Notes: generated from the sequence alone by a model not told the origin. A stretch of 11,936 nucleotides of DNA from JASFRI01 sp050115015 (GCA_050115015.1 JASFRI010000091.1:1-11936), one strand, 5' to 3'; positions 1-6,929 are shown, counted from the stretch's first letter. Program-made: numbers and translations.

Positions 1-2284
1 CACCCTCGACGAGCTGCGTCGCCTCGGTGCCGTCCAGCCGGACCTTCCACAGGCCGGAGTGCTCCGGGTTCCCGGAGTTGTAGACCAGCCACTCGCCGCC
101 CAGGGCCGGCGTGGCGTTCTCGGCGTTGAAGCCGTCGTGGCTCACCTGCCGGGCGCCGCTGCCGTCGGGCTCCGCCAGCCAGATCTCGAAGTTCCCGGTC
201 CGGCGCGAGGTGAAGATCAGCCTACCGTCCGGCAGGAAGCCGGGATCCCAGTCGTCGTCTTCGTGGTCGGTCAGTCGGCGCTCGCTGCCCTCCTCCAGGC
301 TGCGGGCCCAGATGTCCAGGTTCCCGGTCCGATTCGACGAGTAGACGATCCACTTGCCGTCCGGGGTGTAGATCGGCTGGCGGTCCAGGCTCCCCCCCTG
401 GGAAAGCGCCCGGGGGGACGCGCCGGTACCGTCCGCCAGGACGTACTCCTGCAGGTTCTGGGTGGCGGTGATGGCGTCGAACACCACCTCCCCGTCGTCC
501 ACCACGTCCACCGCGAAGGCGAGGTTCGGGGTCCAGAGCAGCACCCGGGAGTCGCCGGAGAACAGGTCGTGAAGCAGGAGGCGGCCCGCGCCGGAGCTGA
601 CCGTCGTGGTCCCGAGGGCCACGTTGGTCTGGGACTCCCCCTGGATGTAGACGACCTTCCGGCTTCCGAGAAGCCAGGCCACCGCGGACACGTCGCCCCC
701 CTTGCCCGGTGTCGGCACCCCGCGGACCTCCGAGCCGTCGGGCCGGACCAGCAGGATCTCGTCCCGCCCCTCGGAGTTGCCGAACCCGCCCCCGACGACG
801 GCGATCCAGTGCCCGTCCGGGGAGAACCTCGGGCCCTCCAGGGCGCGGCGGGGCACCTCCGCGAGGATGCGCTCGCCCCCGCCGTCGGCATCGGCGATCC
901 CGACCTGGGAGACGGTGGTCCCTTCCTGGAGGGTATAGCGGATGAAGGCGAGGGACCGGCCGTCGGGGGACCAGGCGCCGGCCATCGCGTCGGCGAGGAC
1001 CCGGCGGGGCTCCCCGCCGAAGGCCGAGATGCGGTAGAGGTAGGAGAGGTGCCCCTCCTCGTGCACGAACAGGACCGAGCTGCCGTCGGGCGAGAACCGG
1101 GGCGCCAGATCCTCTCCCCCGGTCAGGGCGATCTCGCTGCCGTCGGCGAGCTGCTTGAGCCAGATCCGCGAGCGGCCGCCGCGCAGCGACACGAAGGCCA
1201 GGGTGCGCCCGTCCGGGGAGGCGTCGGCCATGCCGTCCGCCCCGGAGAAGCTCAGCGCCCGCAATTCCGGCGGCGGCGGCGGCGGGAACAGCCGCGGCGC
1301 GAGCCACGCCATCGCGGCGGCGCCGACGGCCAGGCCCGCGACGAGCCCGATGGCGAGTCCGCGGCCTCCTCCGGCCCGCCGGCGGGAGCGCTCCTCCGGC
1401 GCCGTCGTCGTGAGGGACGCCTGGGTCAGGTCCGAGAGGTTCTCCCGCAGGCTGCGCAGGTCCCGCGCCAGGTCGACCGTCGCGGCGTAGCGCTCCGCGG
1501 GCTCCTTCGCCAGGCAGCGGGCGACGATCCACCCGAGGGGCTGCGGCAGCTTCGGGTTGGTGCGCAGCAGCGGCTCCGGCTCGTCCTCGATGATCCCGTT
1601 GAGGATCTGCACGAAGCTCTCCCCCGAGAACGGCCGCCTTCCGGAGCCCATCTCGTAGAGCACCGTGCCGAGCGAGAACTGGTCCGACTCGAACGCGACC
1701 GGCCGCCCCCTCGCCTGCTCCGGGGACATGTAGGACGCGGTGCCCAGGACCACGCCCGAGCCGGTGGCCAGTGCGGTGGCCATCTGGGAGCTGGAGCCGT
1801 CCTGCGCGGGGTTCAGCTTCGCCAGCCCGAAGTCGAGGATCTTCACCAGCCCGTCGCCGGTGACCATGACGTTCTCGGGCTTCAGGTCCCGGTGCACGAT
1901 CCCGGCGGCATGGGCCTTCGCGAGGCCGGCGGCGATCTGCTCGCCGATCTCGAGGAGGCGGCGCGGCGGAAGCGGGCCCTCCGCCAGCAGGTCGCGGAGG
2001 GTGGAGCCCTCGACGAGCTCCATGACCAGGAAGAAGGTGTCGCCCTCGTGGCCGATGTCGTAGACGTGCAGGATGTTCGGATGGTTCAGCGCCGAGGCGG
2101 CGCGCGCCTCCCGCTGGAACCGGGCGACCCGATCCGGATCCCGGGACACCTCCGGCGGGAGGACCTTGACGGCGACGTCGCGATCCAGCTTGGCGTCCCG
2201 GGCGCGGTAGACCTCCCCCATCCCCCCGGCGCCCAGGGTGCCGAGGATCTCGTAGTGGCCGAGGCGCTTGCCGGGCTCGAGCAT
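1..2284 (-). CDS. Receptor-type Ser/Thr protein kinase with TolB/PD40-like propeller (3' end outside window)
   Basis: The reading frame is open from the ATG at 2284 to base 1, giving 761 complete codons and no stop, so the C terminus lies beyond the window. Residues ~10-270 form a complete Hanks-type kinase domain: glycine loop GAGGMGEVY (~18-26), VAVK lysine K40, alpha-C glutamate near E59, HRDLKPEN (131-138, catalytic D133), DFG (151-153) and GTASYMSPEQ in the activation segment. All catalytic residues are intact, so it should phosphorylate Ser/Thr. A single membrane helix (~307-329) follows, then a Pro-rich stretch and repeated SPDG-type blades (~350, 397, 438, 487, 638, 683) typical of PD40/TolB-like beta-propellers. 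The expected topology is a cytoplasmic kinase with a periplasmic propeller as sensor or protein-binding surface. The ligand cannot be read from sequence. There is no SD before this ATG; a promoter predicts a transcript starting at it. An in-frame GTG seven codons upstream is an alternative start. Confidence 0.93.
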   Translation of the reverse strand, partial: MLEPGKRLGHYEILGTLGAGGMGEVYRARDAKLDRDVAVKVLPPEVSRDPDRVARFQREARAASALNHPNILHVYDIGHEGDTFFLVMELVEGSTLRDLLAEGPLPPRRLLEIGEQIAAGLAKAHAAGIVHRDLKPENVMVTGDGLVKILDFGLAKLNPAQDGSSSQMATALATGSGVVLGTASYMSPEQARGRPVAFESDQFSLGTVLYEMGSGRRPFSGESFVQILNGIIEDEPEPLLRTNPKLPQPLGWIVARCLAKEPAERYAATVDLARDLRSLRENLSDLTQASLTTTAPEERSRRRAGGGRGLAIGLVAGLAVGAAAMAWLAPRLFPPPPPPELRALSFSGADGMADASPDGRTLAFVSLRGGRSRIWLKQLADGSEIALTGGEDLAPRFSPDGSSVLFVHEEGHLSYLYRISAFGGEPRRVLADAMAGAWSPDGRSLAFIRYTLQEGTTVSQVGIADADGGGERILAEVPRRALEGPRFSPDGHWIAVVGGGFGNSEGRDEILLVRPDGSEVRGVPTPGKGGDVSAVAWLLGSRKVVYIQGESQTNVALGTTTVSSGAGRLLLHDLFSGDSRVLLWTPNLAFAVDVVDDGEVVFDAITATQNLQEYVLADGTGASPRALSQGGSLDRQPIYTPDGKWIVYSSNRTGNLDIWARSLEEGSERRLTDHEDDDWDPGFLPDGRLIFTSRRTGNFEIWLAEPDGSGARQVSHDGFNAENATPALGGEWLVYNSGNPEHSGLWKVRLDGTEATQLVEG

Positions 2285-2320
2285 CCGGGGAGCGTAGCGA
2301 CCCACGCCGCCCGGGGTCAA
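2284..2320 (-). promoter_or_regulatory. Sigma70-like promoter of the kinase gene, predicting a leaderless mRNA
   Basis: On the minus strand TTGACC (2315-2320) and TACGCT (2291-2296) are separated by 18 bp. The -35 matches consensus at 5 of 6 positions and the -10 keeps T1, A2 and T6. Seven bases past the -10 is base 2284, the A of the kinase ATG. That fits the absence of an SD upstream of this gene. This is a sequence match only; in GC-rich DNA such matches also arise by chance. Confidence 0.5.
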
Positions 2321-2328
2321 GGCGCCGG

Positions 2329-2349
2329 CGGCCGGGGTGCGCCCGGCCG
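2329..2349 (-). terminator. GC hairpin after the hemerythrin gene, possible terminator
   Basis: Perfect 8-bp stem CGGCCGGG/CCCGGCCG (2329-2336 with 2342-2349) around a 5-nt loop, beginning 17 nt after the hemerythrin stop. No U tract follows, so it is at best a non-canonical terminator or pause site. It would separate the hemerythrin transcript from the kinase promoter just downstream. Confidence 0.35.
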
Positions 2350-2365
2350 GGCTTCCGGACCCGAT

Positions 2366-2935
2366 CTACCCCGCCGCGACGCCCCGTCCGAGCCTCTCGA
2401 CCAGCGACGCGGCAATCCGCCGGTAGCGCTCGGGCACGTCGGCGCCGATCTCCTCCGCCTCCACCCGGCGGAAGGCCTCCTGCAGCGCCGCCTGGTCCTC
2501 CGCGGTGAGGGCCTGGTCCGCCATCGGGAACAGGCAGTGGTCCTCCTTCTGGATGTGCTCCCGGAGCAGCCCCAGGTAGGCCCGGGCGTTGCCGGTGAAG
2601 CGGCGGCAGGCCCCATCGTCGCCGGCGGCGGCGCCCGCGCGGGCCTCGTCCATCGCGCGGATCAGCTCACGGCCGCGGGTGTGCTCCAGGAGCATGACCG
2701 CCACCGGGCCGGCGTCGGGGGAATAGCCGCGGGCCTCCATGGCGGGAAAGAGCTGCGCCTCCTCCTTCCCGTGGTGGCACCGGTCGGCGAAGGTGCGCAG
2801 GAAGTCGATGATCCGGGCGGCGGTCTCGTCGTCCAGGCTGCGCTCCCGCTCGCAGCGGTCCGCGAGGACCTCCAGACAATCGAGCACGGACTCGATGACG
2901 CGGTGCTCGTCCTTCAGAATCTCCGTGGGTCTCAT
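2366..2935 (-). CDS. Hemerythrin-like (HHE) diiron domain protein
   Basis: A 189-residue soluble protein with the spaced His/Glu ligands of the hemerythrin HHE cation-binding fold: H11 (KDEHR), H54-H55 with E58/E59 (HHGKEE), H85 (LLEH) and H127 with E131/H133 (LREHIQKEDH). The segment LFPAMEARG after the second ligand group is common in this family. These proteins bind a di-iron centre and have been linked to O2 or NO sensing, iron handling or oxidative and nitrosative stress; which applies here is not visible. There is no signal peptide or membrane segment, so it should be cytoplasmic. The ATG at 2935 has a strong SD (GAGGAGG) a few bases upstream. It precedes the kinase on the same strand by 81 bp, but a hairpin and a separate promoter in the gap suggest separate transcription. 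An FNR-type palindrome lies 75 bp upstream of its start. Confidence 0.93.
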   Translation of the reverse strand: MRPTEILKDEHRVIESVLDCLEVLADRCERERSLDDETAARIIDFLRTFADRCHHGKEEAQLFPAMEARGYSPDAGPVAVMLLEHTRGRELIRAMDEARAGAAAGDDGACRRFTGNARAYLGLLREHIQKEDHCLFPMADQALTAEDQAALQEAFRRVEAEEIGADVPERYRRIAASLVERLGRGVAAG

Positions 2936-2975
2936 GGCTTGCCCTCCTCGTGCCCGTTCGCGTGTCGTTACCGGG

Positions 2976-2981
2976 ATCGTG
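2976..2981 (-). promoter_or_regulatory. Candidate -10 element of the hemerythrin gene
   Basis: CACGAT on the minus strand keeps A2, A5 and T6 of the TATAAT consensus. Its centre (2978.5) lies 32 bp from the centre of the palindrome at 3003-3018. That is the spacing of a class II CRP/FNR-activated promoter, where the activator covers the -35 region. This explains why no good -35 hexamer is seen. The inference is weak taken alone and stronger together with the palindrome. Confidence 0.33.
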
Positions 2982-3002
2982 GCGCAGCGGGGCGGGAGCC
3001 GC

Positions 3003-3018
3003 CGTGACCTGGGTCACG
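3003..3018. promoter_or_regulatory. FNR-type palindromic operator upstream of the hemerythrin gene
   Basis: CGTGACC-TG-GGTCACG is a perfect inverted repeat with 7-bp arms and a 2-bp centre. It has the architecture TGAC-N4-GTCA, matching the half-site type and spacing of the CRP/FNR superfamily (FNR itself uses TTGAT-N4-ATCAA). It sits 75 bp upstream of the hemerythrin ATG. Redox- and NO-responsive members of this superfamily often control hemerythrin-like genes, so the position makes functional sense. The cognate regulator is not in the window. Confidence 0.5.
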
Positions 3019-3276
3019 CCGGGCGCGACGGCGGAGCGGTGCGGTTTCCGGCGGCCGGTGGGGCACGGCGCGTGCGTGGTGCGGCATCCCTCGGCGATAC
3101 CGGAGGACGGCCCCGAGGTGGAACCGGGTCGCGCTCCGGCCGGGTGCGCCGGCTCATCGTGGCCCACGGATGTCGCTCCAGCGCCGGGCCGCGTTTCGGC
3201 TCCGGACAGGGGGAACCGTCGGGCGCCGGGCCGCCAGCGGCGGGGCGGGTGTCTCGCCTCCGCCGTCCCTGGGCCC

Positions 3277-3295
3277 GCGGAGCAACGCTCTCCGC
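3277..3295 (-). terminator. Short hairpin after the channel gene, weak terminator candidate
   Basis: A perfect 6-bp stem GCGGAG/CTCCGC (3277-3282 with 3290-3295) and a 7-nt loop, starting 17 nt past the channel stop codon. No U tract follows. It may cause termination or pausing, or only protect the mRNA end. Confidence 0.28.
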
Positions 3296-3312
3296 ACCAT
3301 CGTGGGAGCGGC

Positions 3313-4524
3313 TCAGGCCAGGTAGCCGATGGCCAGGATCATCAGCACGCCCCCGAGGTAGACCAGCGGGAAGGCGATCCGGCCGAGGCGATCGGCGCGC
3401 AGGCCGGCCCCCTCGGCACGGCGGAAGCGGCGGTGGGCCAGGACGTTCGTGAGCAGCGTGCCGCCGGTGCACAGGTAGGTCCAGAGGATGATGCCGTCCA
3501 TCACCGTGAGATAGGCGACCCGGGGGAGATCCCCCGAGGCGATGAACTGGAATGCCACCACCGTGAGGACCGCCGTGGCGGATTGCCGCTGCCGCTGGGC
3601 CAGCGCGTCCCGCGTCAGCCAGAAGGTCGACCAGGCGACGCAGGAGATGATGAACAGCGGCAGGAGGATCTTCCAGAGGTAGAAGCCAACCTCCCGTCCG
3701 ATGGAGATCTCCAGGAGGAAGCGCTGGAAGTCGCCGACCTTCCCGATGGAGACCCGGTACCCCTCCAGCCGCCATTCCGGAATGTCGACATGACGGCCGA
3801 GACCGACCTGACCCCGCGCCTCCTGGATGACGACCTGATCGGAGCGGTAGAGCGAGGTCTCGATCGGGATCTCGAGGACCTGGTGGTCCAGGGGGAAGCG
3901 GGAGAAGTCATAGGCCGCGGAGAGGCGCCGGTGAAACTTCAGCCGCAGGCTGACGGTCCCGTCATGGAAGATGAACAGCTCCGGCTGCCCGATGTCCGTG
4001 GGCCCCAGGGAGGTGGGGATCAGCACGCCGGGCTCCCACATCCGTTCCAGGCGCTGGAACGCCGCGTCGCCGGGAAAGCCCCGGAACGTCGCGCCGGCGG
4101 CCTCCGGGTCGAATGCCTCGCGGACGTCGCACCAGATCAGCCCGCCGTACCCCTCGAACCGGAAGGAGTTCGTCGCCGTGCTGACCTGGTCGATGGCCAG
4201 CACGAAGAGGTACATGTCGAGCAGGGTCGGTCCGTCCGGGTTCGGTGCCACGGTCGGCGCGGGGCTCGACGGCGGCCGGGAGCCGTAGTCCACGTTGCCG
4301 CAGGCGGCGGCCGCCTCGGTGGGGTCGAAGGCGAGGACATCCTCCAGGGCGATCGCCCCCGGCTCCCCCGCGACCGCCGGGAGGACGCCGGCCAGCAGCA
4401 ACGCGAACCAGACCACGGTCCGGCGCCGCACGACTCCCGCCCGGATCGCCCGGGAGATCCCGGGGCGGACCGTGGCGAGGGGATGCTCCGGAGCGGGGAC
4501 GCCCCCGCCGATGCGTGCTCGCAT
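3313..4524 (-). CDS. Prokaryotic pentameric ligand-gated ion channel (Cys-loop superfamily, ELIC/GLIC-like)
   Basis: 403 residues. A hydrophobic signal segment at ~33-53 is followed by a ~45-residue extension with a Pro-rich linker (~81-99), then the extracellular beta-sandwich (~100-277). This contains RFEGYGGLIW (122-131) and the cysteine-less Cys-loop equivalent with its FPLD motif (210-213). Four membrane helices follow: M1 ~278-303, M2 ~311-331 ending GDLPR, M3 ~335-362 and M4 ~381-403, with a short M3-M4 loop as in bacterial members. Aligned by eye on ELIC (LTVVA and LPR as anchors), the inner end of M2 reads Q(-1') R311(0') Q(1') R313(2'), lacking the -1'/-2' glutamate of cation-selective relatives. 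Superfamily members gate ions on ligand or proton binding; the ligand here is unknown. The ATG at 4524 has GGAGG six bases upstream. About 32 residues precede the signal segment, so a GTG at codon 31 or 32 is a possible start. It exceeds ELIC/GLIC by roughly 80 residues, all N-terminal. Confidence 0.93.
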   Translation of the reverse strand: MRARIGGGVPAPEHPLATVRPGISRAIRAGVVRRRTVVWFALLLAGVLPAVAGEPGAIALEDVLAFDPTEAAAACGNVDYGSRPPSSPAPTVAPNPDGPTLLDMYLFVLAIDQVSTATNSFRFEGYGGLIWCDVREAFDPEAAGATFRGFPGDAAFQRLERMWEPGVLIPTSLGPTDIGQPELFIFHDGTVSLRLKFHRRLSAAYDFSRFPLDHQVLEIPIETSLYRSDQVVIQEARGQVGLGRHVDIPEWRLEGYRVSIGKVGDFQRFLLEISIGREVGFYLWKILLPLFIISCVAWSTFWLTRDALAQRQRQSATAVLTVVAFQFIASGDLPRVAYLTVMDGIILWTYLCTGGTLLTNVLAHRRFRRAEGAGLRADRLGRIAFPLVYLGGVLMILAIGYLA

Positions 4525-4563
4525 GCTCCGCCTCCACGCCGACTCATTTCCGTGCGGGAGTCC

Positions 4564-4569
4564 ATTGTA
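4564..4569 (-). promoter_or_regulatory. Candidate -10 element of the channel gene
   Basis: TACAAT on the minus strand matches TATAAT at 5 of 6 positions and predicts a start near 4557 with a leader of about 32 nt. No convincing -35 lies 17 bp upstream; instead a GGGAGG-CC-CCTCCC palindrome occupies 4590-4603, which may be an operator or a chance GC-rich dyad. Confidence 0.42.
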
Positions 4570-4638
4570 ATCCCGCGTCGCCGCCGCACGGGAGGCCCCT
4601 CCCGGGACCCCGTGCCGGCAGGCGCCGGGCGGGCGGGA

Positions 4639-4667
4639 TTGCGAAAACGCCCGTGAAGTGGGATGAT
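4639..4667 (+). promoter_or_regulatory. Sigma70-like promoter of the small secreted protein gene
   Basis: TTGCGA (4639-4644) and GATGAT (4662-4667) are 17 bp apart, each matching consensus at 4 of 6 positions. The predicted start is about 24 nt before the ATG at 4698 and leaves room for the SD GGGAG at 4686-4690. This promoter and the channel gene's -10 diverge within the 173-bp intergenic stretch, so shared regulation is possible. Confidence 0.48.
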
Positions 4668-4697
4668 CCGGAAAACCTCGCTCCCGGGAGACGCATC

Positions 4698-5126
4698 ATG
4701 AAGAGACTCGTCGTGCTCCTCGCCGCCCTCATCCTCGCCGGGCCGGCCGCAGCGGCAACCGCCATGGGACCCCAGACGTTCCAGGGTTCCTTCGTGTGGA
4801 CGAACGGGGACCAGAGTCAGACCGGGAAGATCGAGGCCGTGTTCACCCCGAGCGCCACCGAGCGGTGGGATGTCGCGTTCAGCTTCCTCTGGGAGGGCGA
4901 GCCCCGCGTCTTCAAGGGGACCGCCGAGGGCAGCCTGGAGTTCGGCAAGCTGAAGGGGCGGGTCCAGGACGACCGGAAGCCCGAGCACGGCTACATCTTC
5001 ATGGGGAAGATCAAGGACGGGAGGATGCACGGGGAGCACTCCCACGTCGACCAGGACGGGAAGACCATCGAGACCGGCACCTTCACGCTGACCCGCGTCA
5101 CCCCCGAGCCCGGCTCGAACCCCTGA
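4698..5126 (+). CDS. Small secreted protein of unknown function
   Basis: 142 residues. The first ~20 (MKRLVVLLAALILAG, then an Ala-rich end) are a clear Sec signal peptide, with probable cleavage near AAA/ATA. The mature ~120 residues look like an all-beta domain of alternating polar and hydrophobic strands: FQGSFVWTNGDQSQTGKIEA, then W57, a W65/E66/E68 patch, and paired charged strands ending TFTLTRV. There are no cysteines. H98, H111, H114 and H116 cluster in the C-terminal half and could bind metal, but no known site is recognisable. GGGAG lies seven bases before the ATG, which supports this start; longer upstream frames have no SD and no signal peptide. I do not recognise the family. It is divergent from the ligand-gated channel gene and could be a periplasmic partner, but nothing beyond position supports that. 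Confidence 0.8.
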   Translation: MKRLVVLLAALILAGPAAAATAMGPQTFQGSFVWTNGDQSQTGKIEAVFTPSATERWDVAFSFLWEGEPRVFKGTAEGSLEFGKLKGRVQDDRKPEHGYIFMGKIKDGRMHGEHSHVDQDGKTIETGTFTLTRVTPEPGSNP

Positions 5127-5195
5127 CCCCGGCGGCGATCCCCCGCTCCGGTACGACTTCACACTCTCCGCGCAACCTGTTCACGAAGAAGGAAC

Positions 5196-5224
5196 TTGAG
5201 GCAGGGTCAGACCTGAAGTGTGCA
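5196..5224 (+). repeat. Copy 1 of the 29-bp dispersed repeat (single arm)
   Basis: The motif AGGCAGGGTCAGACCTGAAG and its extension to GTGTGCA occur here without a paired arm nearby. It matches the reverse complement of the copy at 7195-7223 in 28 of 29 positions, and 23 bp (5202-5224) match the copy starting at 7048. It lies between the convergent 3' ends of the secreted-protein gene and the DUF4199-like gene. Confidence 0.75.
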
Positions 5225-5285
5225 CCCCTCCCGCACACGGATCGGCCCTTCGCCCGAAGCGCGTGGAACCGGTGGCGTGGACGAT

Positions 5286-5303
5286 CCGACACCTACCTGT
5301 CGG
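5286..5303. terminator. Weak hairpin between convergent genes
   Basis: CCGACA/TGTCGG forms a 6-bp stem with a 6-nt loop. On the plus strand it is followed by TCCTTTC, a poor U tract. It lies between the genes ending at 5126 (+) and 5369 (-) and could stop read-through, but the evidence is thin. Confidence 0.22.
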
Positions 5304-5368
5304 TCCTTTCGCTTGCCGGCCACTCCGCTCCGGCCTACCGACCGGGTGCGGGACGAGCCTCCCGGCGG

Positions 5369-5890
5369 TCACCGAGCTGGCGCTCGGCCCTCCGTCCTTC
5401 GCTTCGGCCGCGCCGCGACCTTCTCCCGAAGGGGGATCGCCCCGAGCAGCGAGAACACGAATCCGGTCACGAGGGTGCCGACGAAGCCGAACCAGGACTG
5501 CCGGAGAGGCGTGAACATCCCGTGCAGGGTCTCCAGGCGGGCCTCGAGGTCGTCGGGCACCTGCCCGCTGGCCTCGTAGAGGGCGCGCTGGCGGGCGACG
5601 GCGACGTCGGCATAGTCCGGCGCCAGCACCGACCAGCCGAGATAGGTGGCAACGAAGAGGATCGCCGCGACGATCGCGAAGGCCCCCGTGCCCGCCGCGA
5701 CCTGTCGCCAGTAACGCCGGCCCTCCCTCGCCGTGCCCTGCAGGATCCAGAGCATGCCGGCGGCCTCGATACCGAGCACGATCCAGAAGTTGAGGACGGG
5801 ATCCGTGTAGTCGGCGAAGGCGACGACCCCCAGCCACCAGGCTGCGAGGACGGCGCCCAGGATGCTCCCTCTCTTCACGATGGTCCGCAT
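5369..5890 (-). CDS. Four-helix membrane protein, DUF4199-like
   Basis: 173 residues with four predicted membrane helices (~7-27, 33-51, 64-89 and 132-153). A longer soluble loop (~90-130) lies between helices 3 and 4, and there is a basic C-terminal tail (REKVAARPKRR). The layout, with a loop rich in acidic and amphipathic residues before a Gly-rich last helix (GTLVTGFVFSLLGAI), resembles DUF4199 inner-membrane proteins, whose function is not established. The ATG at 5890 is chosen because GGGGGAGG lies five bases upstream; the frame extends another 40 codons, but those residues look non-coding (GEAVPPAAWRAGE) and have no SD. It is downstream of and co-directional with the AraC-type regulator across 238 bp and is its most likely nearby target. 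Confidence 0.78.
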   Translation of the reverse strand: MRTIVKRGSILGAVLAAWWLGVVAFADYTDPVLNFWIVLGIEAAGMLWILQGTAREGRRYWRQVAAGTGAFAIVAAILFVATYLGWSVLAPDYADVAVARQRALYEASGQVPDDLEARLETLHGMFTPLRQSWFGFVGTLVTGFVFSLLGAIPLREKVAARPKRRTEGRAPAR

Positions 5891-6128
5891 GCTGCCTCCC
5901 CCTGCCGGTTTCCGGAGCGGACCGGGTGTCCTGTTCCGGGAATACGACAGCGTTTCGCCGGCCCTCCACGCCGCTGGCGGCACTGCCTCTCCCGCGAATA
6001 CCGTCGGCATTCCGTCGTCGCGCCGTCTTGCCAGCCGTCGTCGATGATCGTCACCGTATCTCCGGAAAGAGACACTAACCGAGGAGCGGCGTCGCGGTAT
6101 TGGACGGATGTCCGGCCTGGAACCGCTG

Positions 6129-6929
6129 TCAGGGCCGGTTCCGCGCGCGCCAGGCGCCGGGCGTCAGGCCGGTGAACCGGCGGAACACGCGGGAGCAGTG
6201 GCTCTGGTCCGAGAAGCCCGCCTCCGCGGCGATCGCCGCGATGGGACGGCTCGTGCCGCGGAGCCGGTCCATCACGTACTCGACCCGCAGCCGGCGGACG
6301 AACTCGCCAAGGGTGCAGCCGCGCTCCGACCGGAAGGCCATCGCCAGGTGGGTGCGTGCGACGCCGAGCTCCCTCGCCATCCGCGAGAAGCGGAGAGGCT
6401 CCCGGAAGTGGGCGCGCAGATACTCCTCGCCCCGGGTCGACACGGAGCGCTCCTGAGGCGCACCTTCCGAGGAACGTGGCTGGAACCGTCGGAGCGTCTC
6501 GGCGACGAACAGCAGGCACAGTCCCTGCACGGAGAGGGGGGTGCAGTCATCGGACGCCGCGAGCTCCCGCAGGATATCGGCGCCGGTGCGCCAGCCGGCC
6601 GTCTCCCGGATCACGGCCGGGCCGGCGGGGAGCTCGAGGCCTGCCCCCCGGCAGATATGGTCCGGAAAGTCGATGCGGAGGGATGCTGCGCCGTGCCGGA
6701 ACTCGTTCCAGTGGCCCATGCCGGGGGGCTTGAGCAGCACCTGCCCCCGCCGGACCTCGAGGCCTCCCGTCCGGGTGGACTCGACGTAGCAGCCACCGGT
6801 GACCAGGTGCAGGCAGGCATTCCGGTGCCGGTGCTCCCCGAGCCGCATCCCGGCGCGGTGCAGGGTGTGGCTAACATGGAACGCTCCCGCCTCGAGCGCC
6901 CGTCTTGCACGACCCGAGCCGTGGTCCAT
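6129..6929 (-). CDS. AraC-family transcriptional regulator
   Basis: 266 residues. The N-terminal ~100 look like a cupin-type sensing domain, with H33/H35 in GEHRHRNACLHLV and a conserved-looking PPGMGHWNE turn (68-76). The C-terminal ~100 are the two-helix-turn-helix AraC DNA-binding domain: HTH1 at ~181-200 (FSRMARELGVARTHLAMAFR) and HTH2 at ~229-250, ending with the family signature FRRFTGLTPGAWR (~249-261). It probably binds a small ligand and activates transcription; the ligand is unknown. The ATG at 6929 has GGGGAGG four to five bases upstream. An ATG 21 codons earlier lacks such a site. It lies between two 29-bp repeat copies that point toward each other, together with the DUF4199-like gene. 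Confidence 0.93.
   Translation of the reverse strand: MDHGSGRARRALEAGAFHVSHTLHRAGMRLGEHRHRNACLHLVTGGCYVESTRTGGLEVRRGQVLLKPPGMGHWNEFRHGAASLRIDFPDHICRGAGLELPAGPAVIRETAGWRTGADILRELAASDDCTPLSVQGLCLLFVAETLRRFQPRSSEGAPQERSVSTRGEEYLRAHFREPLRFSRMARELGVARTHLAMAFRSERGCTLGEFVRRLRVEYVMDRLRGTSRPIAAIAAEAGFSDQSHCSRVFRRFTGLTPGAWRARNRP

Larger units (their letters stand above)
2936..3312. other. Intergenic region between hemerythrin and channel genes
   Basis: 377 bp without a supported gene. It holds the hemerythrin SD, the candidate -10, the FNR-type palindrome and, near the channel gene's stop, a short hairpin. Open frames crossing it have no recognisable domain and run antisense or out of frame into neighbouring genes. 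Confidence 0.6.

Noticed and set aside
59..3007. Very long plus-strand open frame (982 codons) antisense to the kinase and hemerythrin genes
   Set aside because: It is rich in Arg, Gly, Pro and Ala with no domain, start signal or signal peptide. It mirrors the codon pattern of the minus-strand genes, as expected in GC-rich DNA.
2950..4656. Plus-strand open frame of 568 codons across the channel gene
   Set aside because: It is antisense to an unmistakable pLGIC gene; its translation is low-complexity and it has no SD.
5891..6128. Possible promoter of the DUF4199-like gene
   Set aside because: CGTATT-like and TGGAGG-like hexamers exist, but the matches are too poor to list as a promoter.
6119..6142. 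Hairpin GGAACCG/CGGTTCC at the end of the AraC-type gene
   Set aside because: The stem straddles the stop codon and no U tract follows. A 7-bp dyad is expected by chance in such sequence.
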